From the NCBI GenBank assembly GCA_964406945.1, contig CAYOTO010000013.1, positions 1 to 64,000 on the forward strand: a stretch of 64,000 nt of DNA, in the 5' to 3' direction. The notes under the pieces are model-generated. The model was given only the letters and a program-made list of their open reading frames with translations, was not told where the DNA came from and did not search any database. Source of the stretch: UBA2266 sp964406945. Lineage in GTDB: Bacteria > Planctomycetota > Phycisphaerae > Sedimentisphaerales > Anaerobacaceae. A program made the translations under genes and the position numbers. Position 1 is the stretch's first letter; each line of letters starts with the position of its first letter. This document shows positions 9,602 through 17,977 of the stretch, one piece after another.

Positions 9602-10411
9602 CTACTGAACCCTGTCCGGGAATACCACCGCAGCCAGCAAAGCCTTTCCGTACCGGTCCCAGAGAACCTCTGTCGAAGGGGTTCCCGGAGGTAATTCGAG
9701 CGTAACTATGGGTATGTTCATTTGCTCTCCCGCCCAGGAACCCAGCGAGCCGGGGCGTGCGCCGAGTTTGTTGACCGGCAGATGGCAGTATTTCGCCATT
9801 GTGTTCGCAAGGCCGTAGGCCGGTCCGTCATAGTCGATACAGGCCAGCGGCTGGTGAATGCTGACTATGCGGGCCGGACGATGAAGCACAATGAAATCCC
9901 GCAGAGCGCGCGATTCGGGCTCCGACAGTCCTGCGATGCCCGAACGGTAGTTGTTGGTCCGGTTTGGCGCCTGAAAGTTGCGGTTTAGATCGACTCCGCG
10001 ACTGTTGTACCGGCTGTTTGCCGCCAGTCCGTCGGGATTGGCGACCGGAATGATGATGACGGTTCTGCCGGCGACGTAGTGCGGATTGTCCTGCAGAAAC
10101 GTCGAAAGTTCGTTCACCAACGGTGTGCCGGCCGGTTCATTGCCGTGTATTGTTGCCATGACTAGCACTGTTTCCGGGCCTTCGCCGATGAAGCTGGCCC
10201 GTATGGGGCGGCCGCGGACGGATTTACCAATCACCTGGTAGACCGGAACAGCGTTTGCGAACGGTTTAGGATCGGGGATTGACGGTTTCGCTTTTCGAGC
10301 GGTCGTGTCGGTTACTATTTCGGGAAAAGCTGTTTCTTCGAAGCAACCGGCTAGAAACAACGAAGCTACGGTAAGGCAGAGCAAAAGGAGAAACAGACGA
10401 CAGTACTTCAT
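9602..10411 (-). CDS. M14-family zinc carboxypeptidase/amidase lipoprotein (MpaA-like)
   Basis: This 269-residue protein has a lipoprotein signal ending LFLAGC, so it should be lipid-anchored in the envelope. The M14 zinc site is visible as IHGNEPAG (His and Glu ligands) and the histidine in VSIHQP. GVDLNRNF is a family hallmark, and TLELPPG carries the catalytic glutamate. The short single-domain form resembles murein peptide amidase MpaA, which cuts gamma-D-Glu-diaminopimelate bonds in peptidoglycan peptides; a role in wall-peptide recycling is inferred. GAGG lies 8 nt before the ATG. It is divergent from the oxidase gene at 10605. Confidence 0.85.
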   Translation of the reverse strand: MKYCRLFLLLLCLTVASLFLAGCFEETAFPEIVTDTTARKAKPSIPDPKPFANAVPVYQVIGKSVRGRPIRASFIGEGPETVLVMATIHGNEPAGTPLVNELSTFLQDNPHYVAGRTVIIIPVANPDGLAANSRYNSRGVDLNRNFQAPNRTNNYRSGIAGLSEPESRALRDFIVLHRPARIVSIHQPLACIDYDGPAYGLANTMAKYCHLPVNKLGARPGSLGSWAGEQMNIPIVTLELPPGTPSTEVLWDRYGKALLAAVVFPDRVQ

Positions 10412-10536
10412 TCACAACATCCTCAAGTATTCAGAAGTCCTTAACCACAAATGCGGAATTGCGATTATAGAAGGGCATTCGGGGCAACGCAAACGTAAAA
10501 TCGAGGCGATAAATGCCGTCGCACGCGGCTCGGCAA

Positions 10537-10565
10537 TTGACGAAGCGGCTGCGATGCTATATGCT
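10537..10565 (+). promoter_or_regulatory. Candidate sigma-70 promoter for the oxidase-CGGC-priA run
   Basis: TTGACG at 10537-10542 and TATGCT at 10560-10565 are separated by 17 nt. Transcription would start near 10572, about 33 nt before the oxidase ATG. The -10 box is only a moderate match. Confidence 0.42.
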
Positions 10566-10604
10566 TGGCGCCGGACTGTTTTGTTTTGCTTAAAAGGACG
10601 CGTG

Positions 10605-11948
10605 ATGGATTCAAGGACGGATTTCGATATAGCGGTTGTCGGCGGCGGAATCGTAGGGCTGGCGGCTGCTTACAAGATTGCCCGCAAGCACCCGGAAGTG
10701 CGAATCGTTGTTCTGGAAAAGGAAGAGGAACTGGCTCAGCACCAGACGGGGCACAATTCCGGGGTGATCCATTCGGGGCTTTACTACAGGCCCGGGTCGG
10801 CTAAGGCAAGAACCTGCACGGCGGGGCGGCGGGAACTGGTTGCGTTTGCGGAGGAATACGGGATTCCGTTCGATATCTGCGGCAAGATCGTGGTTGCGAC
10901 CAACGAGAAAGAGGCCGAGAGACTCGACGAGTTGTTCGAAACAGGTATGGAGAACGGCGTCGAGGGCCTTGAGAAGATCGAGGCGGACAAAATCGAGGAA
11001 ATGGAGCCGGCCTGCAAGGGAGTGGCCGCTCTGAAGGTGCCTTGCACGGGAATAATCGATTTCGTGGCGGTAGCTAACAAGCTGGCGGAGTTGTTCGTTG
11101 CCCAGGGCAAGAAAAACCGGATTAAGACCTGCTGTGAAGTTACGGGTTTCGACCGTCATGATTTTTTCACGCGGATTTCTACGACTCAGGGCACAATTGA
11201 CGCACGCTACATAATCAACTGCGCGGGGTTGTTCTCGGACAGGATCGCGGTGCTGGATCAGGTCAAACCCGAGGTCCGCATAGTTCCGTTCCGGGGCGAT
11301 TACTACGATTTGACGGAAAACGCCGCCGAGAAGGTCAAAGCACTTATATATCCGGTTCCCGATCCGGCGTTTCCGTTTCTCGGGGTGCATTTTACGCGGA
11401 CCATTGGCGGTTCGGTCGAGTGCGGACCCAACGCTGTCTTAGCATTGAAACGGGAAGGTTACGGCAAGAAAGACTTCAGTCTCAAGGATGCGTGGGAATC
11501 GCTTTGCTATAAGGGTACGCTCAAGCTCTTTGTGCGCCATTGCAGGTACGGGGTAGGCGAGTACGTCCGGGCATTTTCGAAGAAGCGATTTGTCGCCTCG
11601 CTTCAGAAACTGATTCCGTCGGTTACGGAGGAGGACATCAAACCGGGCAAAACGGGCGTAAGGGCGCAAGCTGTGGGACCCGATGGTTCGATTGTGGACG
11701 ACTTTCGAATAGTAACCGGCGTGCGTTCGGTGCATGTGCTCAATGCGCCGTCTCCCGCGGCCACGGCCTGCCTGGCCATCGGCGAGCACATCAACAGAAT
11801 AGCCGAAGAGCACTTCAAACTCACCGGCAAGAAGAAAAAGAAGGCCAAAGCCAAGGCTAAGAAGACCAAAAAAAAGAAGAAAGCCGCGACGGGCAAAAGC
11901 AAATCCACAACAGCTCGAAAGACGCGGGCAAAGGCCGCCAAAGACTGA
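10605..11948 (+). CDS. lhgO: L-2-hydroxyglutarate oxidase-like FAD enzyme with lysine-rich tail
   Basis: The family oxidises L-2-hydroxyglutarate to 2-oxoglutarate with electrons passing to the quinone pool. The 447-residue protein has the FAD motif VVGGGIVGLAAA at its N-terminus and the family segment HQTGHNSGVIHSGLYY. Near the end of the catalytic domain are GVRAQ and LNAPSPAATACLAIG. Start: AAGGA at 10595-10599 sits just upstream of the ATG at 10605; a GTG directly before it is also possible. Unusually, about 43 residues after ...HFKLTG form a Lys/Ala/Thr tail with runs such as KKKKKAKAKAKK, which is absent from standard LhgO. The CGGC and priA genes follow on the same strand. Confidence 0.88.
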   Translation: MDSRTDFDIAVVGGGIVGLAAAYKIARKHPEVRIVVLEKEEELAQHQTGHNSGVIHSGLYYRPGSAKARTCTAGRRELVAFAEEYGIPFDICGKIVVATNEKEAERLDELFETGMENGVEGLEKIEADKIEEMEPACKGVAALKVPCTGIIDFVAVANKLAELFVAQGKKNRIKTCCEVTGFDRHDFFTRISTTQGTIDARYIINCAGLFSDRIAVLDQVKPEVRIVPFRGDYYDLTENAAEKVKALIYPVPDPAFPFLGVHFTRTIGGSVECGPNAVLALKREGYGKKDFSLKDAWESLCYKGTLKLFVRHCRYGVGEYVRAFSKKRFVASLQKLIPSVTEEDIKPGKTGVRAQAVGPDGSIVDDFRIVTGVRSVHVLNAPSPAATACLAIGEHINRIAEEHFKLTGKKKKKAKAKAKKTKKKKKAATGKSKSTTARKTRAKAAKD

Positions 11949-12001
11949 TTTGCGACTGGGTCCTGCACGAAAAAAACACGGTGGGGGGAGGAGGTTTTTG
12001 T

Positions 12002-12427
12002 ATGGCTGACTTAAATGAGAAAGACTATATCGCCGTCGTTCAATGCGACATCGTAACGCAGCGTTGTTCGGGCTATGGTTGTGAGAAATCATTTCACGAG
12101 CGAGCCGGCGGTTTTTCCGCATACCCGAAACAAAAGAATTTCCGCATGCTGGAGATGACCTGCGGCGGCTGTTGCGGTATGGCGGTGCATCGCAAGCTGA
12201 ACAACCTCGTTAAGCGGCTCAAGAAGGATGGCGTGGGCAAGGACCGGGTTGTGGTAAAGCTGGCCTCCTGCGTTACCAAAGACAATTACCATTCGCCGCC
12301 GTGCCCGCATATCGACTACATGAAAACACTCATTGGCAAAATCGGGTTGGACATCTGCGAGGATACGTGCATCAATGAACACAGCGAGCAGAGGCGGGCC
12401 GATGGAACCTACAGCGCCGGCAATTAG
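12002..12427 (+). CDS. CGGC domain protein
   Basis: This is a small cytoplasmic protein of 141 residues of the CGGC family, thought to bind metal through conserved cysteines; no reaction is established. Visible motifs are CDIVTQRCSGYGC near the N-terminus, TCGGCCGMA in the middle and LASC...YHSPPCPH. The start at 12002 is supported by a strong AGGAGG at 11989-11994 with ideal spacing. It lies 50 nt after the oxidase and 3 nt before priA, so it is probably co-transcribed. A redox or metal-sensing role is only a guess. Confidence 0.85.
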   Translation: MADLNEKDYIAVVQCDIVTQRCSGYGCEKSFHERAGGFSAYPKQKNFRMLEMTCGGCCGMAVHRKLNNLVKRLKKDGVGKDRVVVKLASCVTKDNYHSPPCPHIDYMKTLIGKIGLDICEDTCINEHSEQRRADGTYSAGN

Positions 12428-12430
12428 CTG

Positions 12431-14803
12431 ATGAAAAGGCAGCAGACCGAAAGTCTGTTCGGGCCCGAGTCGAGCGAGCCAAAGCAGCCATGCAGCAATA
12501 TCGTGAGAGTTGCGTTTGCGTCGGGCGCCGATGCCGAGTTCGATTATTTCGTGCCTGATGATCTCTGGCCCGTATCGGTCGGGCAGAGAGTGGAAATTCC
12601 TTTCGGCAGGTCCAACAGGCTCGAAACCGCTTTCTGCACTCAGTCTCCAGTGGATCGCGCCGATTCGTTCATTGCAGCCGGCAGCGGTCGCCGTCTCAAA
12701 CGTGTTAAGCGTGTGATCGACGACGAGCCTCTGCTGGATGAGCACTTGATGGGGCTGGCCCGGTGGATAAGCGAATACTACGTCTGTCCGCTGGGGCAGG
12801 TGCTGGCTGCGATGGTTCCGGCTGCGGTCAAGAAGGGGGCGGGTCTTAAGACGCTCAGACAGATTTACCTGGGAGTGGGCGAAGACGAGATCGAGGCCGC
12901 GATTGACGGACTTCGCGGTCGGAAGCAAAAGGCGATTCTGGAACACCTGCGCGAAAGAAACGCCTGGATTCGGGATCAGGCGGTCGATCTCCAGCATGTG
13001 CTCGATGCGGCCGGCAGCACGGAGAGTCCGGTCAAGAAGCTGCTGGAGCAGCAGCTTGTGCGGATGACCACTCGCACTGTCCTGGCCTCGCTGCCTGCTG
13101 TTCCTGAGGGTTTGAGGATAGCAGGCGGACCGGTAGAGCTTAACGAGGATCAGAACCGGGCGTTGACGCGGATCGGCGCCAGGCTGGAGTCGGGTGGGTT
13201 CGGTGTAACCGTATTGCACGGCGTTACCGACAGCGGCAAGACGGAAGTCTACATCAGGGCGATAGAAAAAGCTCTGGCAGGCGGCAGGGGGGCGATAGTT
13301 CTGCTGCCGGAGATCGCCCTTACGGCCCAGACTGTGCAGAGATTCAACGAGCGATTCGAGCAGATTGCCGTCATGCATTCCCAACTGACGGCGACACAGC
13401 GGAATGCTCAGTGGCAGAAGATCAAGGCGGGCCGGGCGAAGGTGGTGATTGGAGCCAGGTCGGCGGTGTTTGCCCCACTTCAGGACTGCGGGCTGATTGT
13501 GGTCGATGAGGAGCACGAGCCGAGTTACAAGCAGGACACAGCGCCGCGATACAACGGCAGAGATGTAGCCATAAAGCGCGCTCAGCTTGCCGGGGCCCAC
13601 TGCGTTCTGGGCAGTGCGACGCCTTCGATGGAGTCTCTGGTGAACTGCAAACGCCGTCAGAGCTTCGAACTGGTGCGTCTGCCGAAGAGAGTGATGGACC
13701 TGCCGATGCCTGAAATGCATCTGGTCGACATGAAGGATGAATCAAAGGGGCGGTCGGGGGTGCGGCTGGTCAGCGAAACGCTACAGAAGAACCTCGTCGA
13801 AGCTCTGGAAAGAGGTGAACAGGCGATTCTTCTGCTGAACAGAAGGGGCTACAGCAATTTCGTTTTTTGTCCTTCCTGCAAACATACGCTGCATTGCCGC
13901 AATTGCGACGTAACCCTGACCTTCCACAAGAAGAAAAACGTCGTCAGTGGATCGATGCAGACGGTTACCGGCACCCATATGCACTATGGCTATGCCATGT
14001 GCCATTATTGCCTTGCGCAGACGCTCGTGCCGGAAAAATGCCCCCTTTGCGGCAGCGGACTTACAATGATCGGTCTTGGCTCGCAGCGCCTGGAGGAAGA
14101 ACTCGCCAGCAAGTTTCCGCAGGCCCGAGTCAGACGAATCGACAGCGATTCGATGGCCGGCGGCGATTATTACCGGCTGCTCGAGGACTTCGGGCAGGGC
14201 CGTATCGACATCCTGGCGGGCACACAGATGCTTGCCAAGGGCCTGCACTTTCCGAATGTGACTGTTGTGGGTATAATCAGCGCCGATACATGCCTGTATC
14301 TGCCTGATTTCCGGACAAACGAGCGTACTTACCAACTGATCAGGCAGGTTTCCGGACGTGCAGGCAGGAGCCAAAAACGCGGGAAAGTGTTCGTGCAGAC
14401 CTTTCTGCCGGATCAGCCGGCTATTCAATATGCAATGAAGGGTGATTTCCGGGGGTTCGCGGCGGACGAGTTGAAGCATCGCAAAAGCTGCAACCTGCCG
14501 CCCTTCGGGCGTCTGGCGTTGGTCGTGCTCAAGGATGAGAATTCCGAGCGGCTCGAACAGGCATGTTCGCAGATGAGGCAGCGGGTGGACTCGATTATTA
14601 CCTGCGACGGGCTCAGGGCGGCCGTCCGGGGCCCGATGCCGGCTACGATTGCCAGAATTCAGCAGTTTCATCGAATGCAGATAATCGTTCAGGCCCCCGA
14701 TGCTAATACGATGCTGCGGCTGTTCGGTCGTTTGAGGGCCGTGGGACCGGTCAAACCGGCTGTGAAGGTGGCGATTGATATTGACCCGGTAAATTTGTTA
14801 TGA
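12431..14803 (+). CDS. priA: Primosomal protein N' (replication restart helicase)
   Basis: PriA recognises stalled forks and reloads the replicative helicase. The 790-residue protein has an N-terminal fork-binding domain, Walker A GVTDSGKT, the DEEHE box, SATPS and motif VI QVSGRAGR. Zinc-binding cysteines come in four pairs: CPSC, CRNC, CHYC and CPLC. About 16 extra residues separate the second and third pairs compared with E. coli PriA, suggesting a longer loop in the zinc domain. It starts 3 nt after the CGGC gene, with AATTAGCTG at the junction and no strong ribosome binding site, so coupling is likely. Confidence 0.97.
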   Translation: MKRQQTESLFGPESSEPKQPCSNIVRVAFASGADAEFDYFVPDDLWPVSVGQRVEIPFGRSNRLETAFCTQSPVDRADSFIAAGSGRRLKRVKRVIDDEPLLDEHLMGLARWISEYYVCPLGQVLAAMVPAAVKKGAGLKTLRQIYLGVGEDEIEAAIDGLRGRKQKAILEHLRERNAWIRDQAVDLQHVLDAAGSTESPVKKLLEQQLVRMTTRTVLASLPAVPEGLRIAGGPVELNEDQNRALTRIGARLESGGFGVTVLHGVTDSGKTEVYIRAIEKALAGGRGAIVLLPEIALTAQTVQRFNERFEQIAVMHSQLTATQRNAQWQKIKAGRAKVVIGARSAVFAPLQDCGLIVVDEEHEPSYKQDTAPRYNGRDVAIKRAQLAGAHCVLGSATPSMESLVNCKRRQSFELVRLPKRVMDLPMPEMHLVDMKDESKGRSGVRLVSETLQKNLVEALERGEQAILLLNRRGYSNFVFCPSCKHTLHCRNCDVTLTFHKKKNVVSGSMQTVTGTHMHYGYAMCHYCLAQTLVPEKCPLCGSGLTMIGLGSQRLEEELASKFPQARVRRIDSDSMAGGDYYRLLEDFGQGRIDILAGTQMLAKGLHFPNVTVVGIISADTCLYLPDFRTNERTYQLIRQVSGRAGRSQKRGKVFVQTFLPDQPAIQYAMKGDFRGFAADELKHRKSCNLPPFGRLALVVLKDENSERLEQACSQMRQRVDSIITCDGLRAAVRGPMPATIARIQQFHRMQIIVQAPDANTMLRLFGRLRAVGPVKPAVKVAIDIDPVNLL

Positions 14804-14807
14804 TTTC

Positions 14808-14836
14808 TTGCACGCGCCGATATAGGGTGGTATAAT
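14808..14836 (+). promoter_or_regulatory. Sigma-70 promoter of tRNA-Pro
   Basis: TTGCAC at 14808-14813 and a perfect TATAAT at 14831-14836 are spaced by 17 nt. The predicted start, near 14843, is 9 nt before the tRNA. This is the best promoter match in the window. Confidence 0.85.
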
Positions 14837-14851
14837 AAGGGTTTACGCGAC

Positions 14852-14926
14852 CGGGGAGTAGCTCAGCTTGGCTAGAGCGCTGCGTTCGGGACGCAGAGGT
14901 CGCTGGTTCAAATCCAGTCTCCCCGA
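14852..14926 (+). tRNA. tRNA-Pro (anticodon CGG)
   Basis: The cloverleaf folds by eye. The acceptor stem is CGGGGAG/CTCCCCG. The D arm is GCTC/GAGC, the anticodon stem CTGCG/CGCAG encloses the loop TTCGGGA, and the T arm is GCTGG/CCAGT with TTCAAAT. The anticodon CGG reads CCG. The C1-G72 pair is the identity element known for bacterial tRNA-Pro, and the discriminator is A. CCA is not encoded. A dedicated promoter lies upstream and a terminator 8 nt downstream. Confidence 0.97.
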
Positions 14927-14934
14927 TTATTGCC

Positions 14935-14961
14935 GCCCTTCGTCAAAGAAGGGCTTTTTTT
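14935..14961 (+). terminator. Intrinsic terminator after tRNA-Pro
   Basis: The stem GCCCTTC/GAAGGGC has a 6-nt loop and is followed by seven T residues. It is a textbook Rho-independent terminator ending the tRNA transcript. Confidence 0.93.
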
Positions 14962-15268
14962 ATGTCCGCGCAAGGCATTCTTGTGCGGTTCTCAGTCATG
15001 CGTGGAATACTTTGAAATTGACGGCTATGCGGTGCTGGAGTTCCTTCTTGCCCGGTCTGACCAGCGGTAAGGACTCGCAGAAGTAGGCCGCGAGTGCTCG
15101 TCGGCAGGCCAATCAGAACGGCAGATGTGGGACAGCATGAGAGAACGGAGCTTGACTGTGGCCGGCGATAGTGGTAGCTTTTAGGCATCGAAAGTGGTGG
15201 ATCAACGGATCTATTGAGGTCCGCGACCGAGCGGACCCTAACCTGTCATACTGGAGTTGGAGGGTATT
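14962..15268. other. Intergenic stretch with no recognised gene
   Basis: These 307 bases between the tRNA terminator and the sulfatase hold only short open frames with no family resemblance. The one clear structure is an inverted repeat at 15218-15237, described separately. Confidence 0.5.
15218..15237. repeat. Inverted repeat upstream of the sulfatase
   Basis: GGTCCGC and GCGGACC are perfect 7-bp arms around the 6-nt loop GACCGA. No T run follows, so a terminator is unlikely; an operator or leader hairpin 31 nt before the sulfatase ATG is possible. Confidence 0.4.
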
Positions 15269-16801
15269 ATGGATAAGACGCAGACAACTCGCCGCGATTT
15301 TCTCAAAGCCGCATCGCTTACCAGTGCAGGGCTGCTGATGAGCGGCTGCGAAGAGCAACAGAGAATCTACGGGGGCCGTTCGGGCGGTCGTCCAAATGTG
15401 GTCGTAGTGCTCACGGACGACCAGCGATGGGACTGCATAGGGGCTTCGGGCAAGCCGCTGCTGGGCATGAAAACGCCCAACCTCGACCGGCTGGGGCGCG
15501 AGGGAGCTTACTTCGAGAACATGTTCGTAACGACGAGTCTTTGCTCGCCGAGCCGGGCGTCGTTTTTGTCGGGGCTGTATGCCCATTCTCACGGCGTGAT
15601 GAACAATTTCACGGATTATCCGGCCGATCTGGCCAGTTACCCGCGACGTCTTCAGGATGAGGGGTATAACACCGCCTACATCGGCAAGTGGCACATGGGC
15701 GAGCAGAGCGATGACAAACGCCCGGGATTCGATTACTGGATCACCCACAAGGGCCAGGGCAAATACTACGATACTACGTTCAATGTTAACGGCGTCCGCA
15801 AGGTGGTCAGAGGCTACTATACCCATGTTGTAACAGATATGGCGTCCAACTGGCTGAAAAACGAACGAGCTTCAGACAAACCGTTCATGCTCATCGTAGG
15901 CCAGAAGGCCCCGCACGGTCCGTTCGTTCCAGAAGACAAGTATAAACATACATACGATGATATTCCCGTGCCGTATCCCGATAGCGGCTTCAAACTCGGA
16001 GATAAGCCCGGCTGGATTACGCAGCGTCTGGATACGTGGCACGGTATTTACGGGCCTCTTTACGGCTTTCGCAAGGACTTTCCGGACAGAAGTGTCGAGG
16101 GTGTTGAGAGGTTCGAGGATTTTGTGCGCAGTTATGCCGGTACTATAAATTCGGTGGACGACAGCGTCGGCGAACTCTACAGGACTCTGGAAGAGATCGG
16201 CGAGTTGGACAATACCCTGTTCGTCTTCACCAGCGACAACGGTTTTCTGCTCGGCGAGCACGGCATGATCGACAAACGCACGATGCATAGAGAGAGTATC
16301 CGTGTGCCGCTGGTCGTTCGCTATCCGAAGCTCATCGAGGCGGGAACGGTCGTAAAAGATCAGGTTCTCAATATCGACCTTGCACCCTCGATCGTGGATA
16401 TCTGCTCGGCCAGACCCATGAAGAACATTCACGGCATGAGTTGGAAACCGCTGGTCGCAGGCCGCCCGACAAACTGGCGAAAGGCCTGGCTTTACGAGTA
16501 CAACTATGAAAAGCAGTTTCCGTATACACCGAACGTGCGCGGAGTTCGGACCGACGAGTGGAAGTACTCGCACTATCCGCACGGCGACGGCGGGCCGGAT
16601 CGTCACATGGCCGAGTTATATAACATCAAGGAAGACCCGGACGAGACGACCAATCTGATAAATGATCCGAAGTACGCACGCGTTGTAAAGGATCTTAAAG
16701 CCGAACTCGAGCGTCTGCTTCTGGAAACGGGCGCTGTGCCGGATAAGATGCCGGTCGACCAGGGGGTGAAGATGGAACTGCCCGAAGAATCGATCCGCTA
16801 A
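15269..16801 (+). CDS. Tat-exported sulfatase (S1 type, Cys active site)
   Basis: This 510-residue protein should hydrolyse sulfate esters, probably on a polysaccharide, outside the cytoplasm. It begins with a Tat leader TTRRDFLKAASL ending LLMSGC, which also looks like a lipobox. The catalytic motif is CSPSRASFLSG, whose cysteine must be converted to formylglycine. Metal-binding TDDQRWD, GKWHMG and SDNGFLLGEHG follow the family order. The ATG at 15269 has GGAGGG about 6 nt upstream. The convergent Gfo/Idh and heparinase-like genes next door suggest a sulfated glycan substrate. No standard formylglycine-generating enzyme with intact cysteines was seen in the window. Confidence 0.93.
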   Translation: MDKTQTTRRDFLKAASLTSAGLLMSGCEEQQRIYGGRSGGRPNVVVVLTDDQRWDCIGASGKPLLGMKTPNLDRLGREGAYFENMFVTTSLCSPSRASFLSGLYAHSHGVMNNFTDYPADLASYPRRLQDEGYNTAYIGKWHMGEQSDDKRPGFDYWITHKGQGKYYDTTFNVNGVRKVVRGYYTHVVTDMASNWLKNERASDKPFMLIVGQKAPHGPFVPEDKYKHTYDDIPVPYPDSGFKLGDKPGWITQRLDTWHGIYGPLYGFRKDFPDRSVEGVERFEDFVRSYAGTINSVDDSVGELYRTLEEIGELDNTLFVFTSDNGFLLGEHGMIDKRTMHRESIRVPLVVRYPKLIEAGTVVKDQVLNIDLAPSIVDICSARPMKNIHGMSWKPLVAGRPTNWRKAWLYEYNYEKQFPYTPNVRGVRTDEWKYSHYPHGDGGPDRHMAELYNIKEDPDETTNLINDPKYARVVKDLKAELERLLLETGAVPDKMPVDQGVKMELPEESIR

Positions 16802-16810
16802 GAGCGGTGT

Positions 16811-17965
16811 TTACAGAGTCACGGTTGTATTCTTTTCGTGCGATTCGAGGGCGGCGGTGAAGAGGCGATGGCAAGCAGCGGTTTCGTCCGGCCTCATACA
16901 CCCACTGAACCTGCTGCGCGGTTTGTTTTGCTGGAGTTCCCAGACGAACGCGCCCCACATCTGAAGAATTGCGTCGGACATGCCGAACTGATGGATCGGC
17001 GGGGTGACGGATTCGAATGCGACCGTGCTGCCCATGTCGACGGTTCGCCACTCCTGCTCGCCGCCGCTGTATTCGAGAATCGACAGTTGATTGGCGTTGT
17101 TCATGCTGTATCTGGCCCCGGCTCCGGTCCCGAGTATTTCTATGTACCAGTTGTTCTTCTGGCCCGGAGATATGCGCTGAGTTTTGACGGTCAGTGGAAA
17201 TATGCTGCCGGAAGCGGCATCCCTGGCCTGGCACAGCAGCGTCGCATTGTCCCATGTTTCGCACGGGACCATCCTGCCCTGCGAATCCGGTCTGTTCGGC
17301 ATTATGTTCGACAGTACGGCCCGGACGTTCAGCGGCTGGAATCCGGCTCTTGCGATTACCGAATATGTGTGCGGCCCGAGGTCGCCCATGCTCCCGTACT
17401 CGCCGTTGATCTCGACAATGCGTTTCCAGTTGATGGGCTTTCGCGGGTTCAGATCGCTGCAATGCAGAAAGCCGGCGTTCACCTCGATGATGTCACCGAA
17501 ACCTCGGTCTTCGATCATTCGGCCGATACGCTGGACCGCCGGCAAGAACAGGAACTGGGAAGCACAGCGGACTAAAATATCGGGGTGAGATTCAACACTC
17601 TGCATGATCGCATCGTTTTGAGGCAGATTCATTCCGAAGGGTTTCTCACCCATCAGGTGCTTGCCTGCCTCCAGTGTCGCACAGTATATCTCGGCGTGCT
17701 TGTTGTGCGGCACCGCAACGTATACCGCGTCGAGATCGTCGTTGGCCAGAAGTTCTCTGTAATCATCCGTTACCTGCTTAATCGAGGGAAAGTTGTCCGT
17801 AAACCAGTCGATACGCTCGGGCGTCAGCGAGCGGTTGCAGATAGCAGTGATAAGCGGCCGGGCGGTCATACCGGTCAGGTGGCACCATCTCGCGACGGCG
17901 CTGGCGAATTCCCTGCCCATGACTCCGCAGCCTATGATTCCGAATCTGATGTGGTTGCTCTTCAT
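16811..17965 (-). CDS. Gfo/Idh/MocA-family NAD(P)-dependent oxidoreductase
   Basis: This 384-residue protein has no export signal. It has the Rossmann motif GIIGCGVMG at the N-terminus and the family's EKP catalytic lysine in MGEKPFG, followed by an alpha/beta C-terminal domain with GDLGPHTYS. Members oxidise or reduce sugars and inositols with NAD(P); the exact substrate cannot be read from the sequence. It starts 12 nt after the heparinase-like gene and is likely in the same transcript, so it may process the sugar that the lyase releases. It converges on the sulfatase with 9 nt between them. Confidence 0.9.
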   Translation of the reverse strand: MKSNHIRFGIIGCGVMGREFASAVARWCHLTGMTARPLITAICNRSLTPERIDWFTDNFPSIKQVTDDYRELLANDDLDAVYVAVPHNKHAEIYCATLEAGKHLMGEKPFGMNLPQNDAIMQSVESHPDILVRCASQFLFLPAVQRIGRMIEDRGFGDIIEVNAGFLHCSDLNPRKPINWKRIVEINGEYGSMGDLGPHTYSVIARAGFQPLNVRAVLSNIMPNRPDSQGRMVPCETWDNATLLCQARDAASGSIFPLTVKTQRISPGQKNNWYIEILGTGAGARYSMNNANQLSILEYSGGEQEWRTVDMGSTVAFESVTPPIHQFGMSDAILQMWGAFVWELQQNKPRSRFSGCMRPDETAACHRLFTAALESHEKNTTVTL

Positions 17966-17977
17966 TGTGTTGTGATC

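Noticed and set aside
12089..13720. A 543-codon frame antisense to priA
   Set aside because: Mirror of a well-conserved gene, with no domain pattern.
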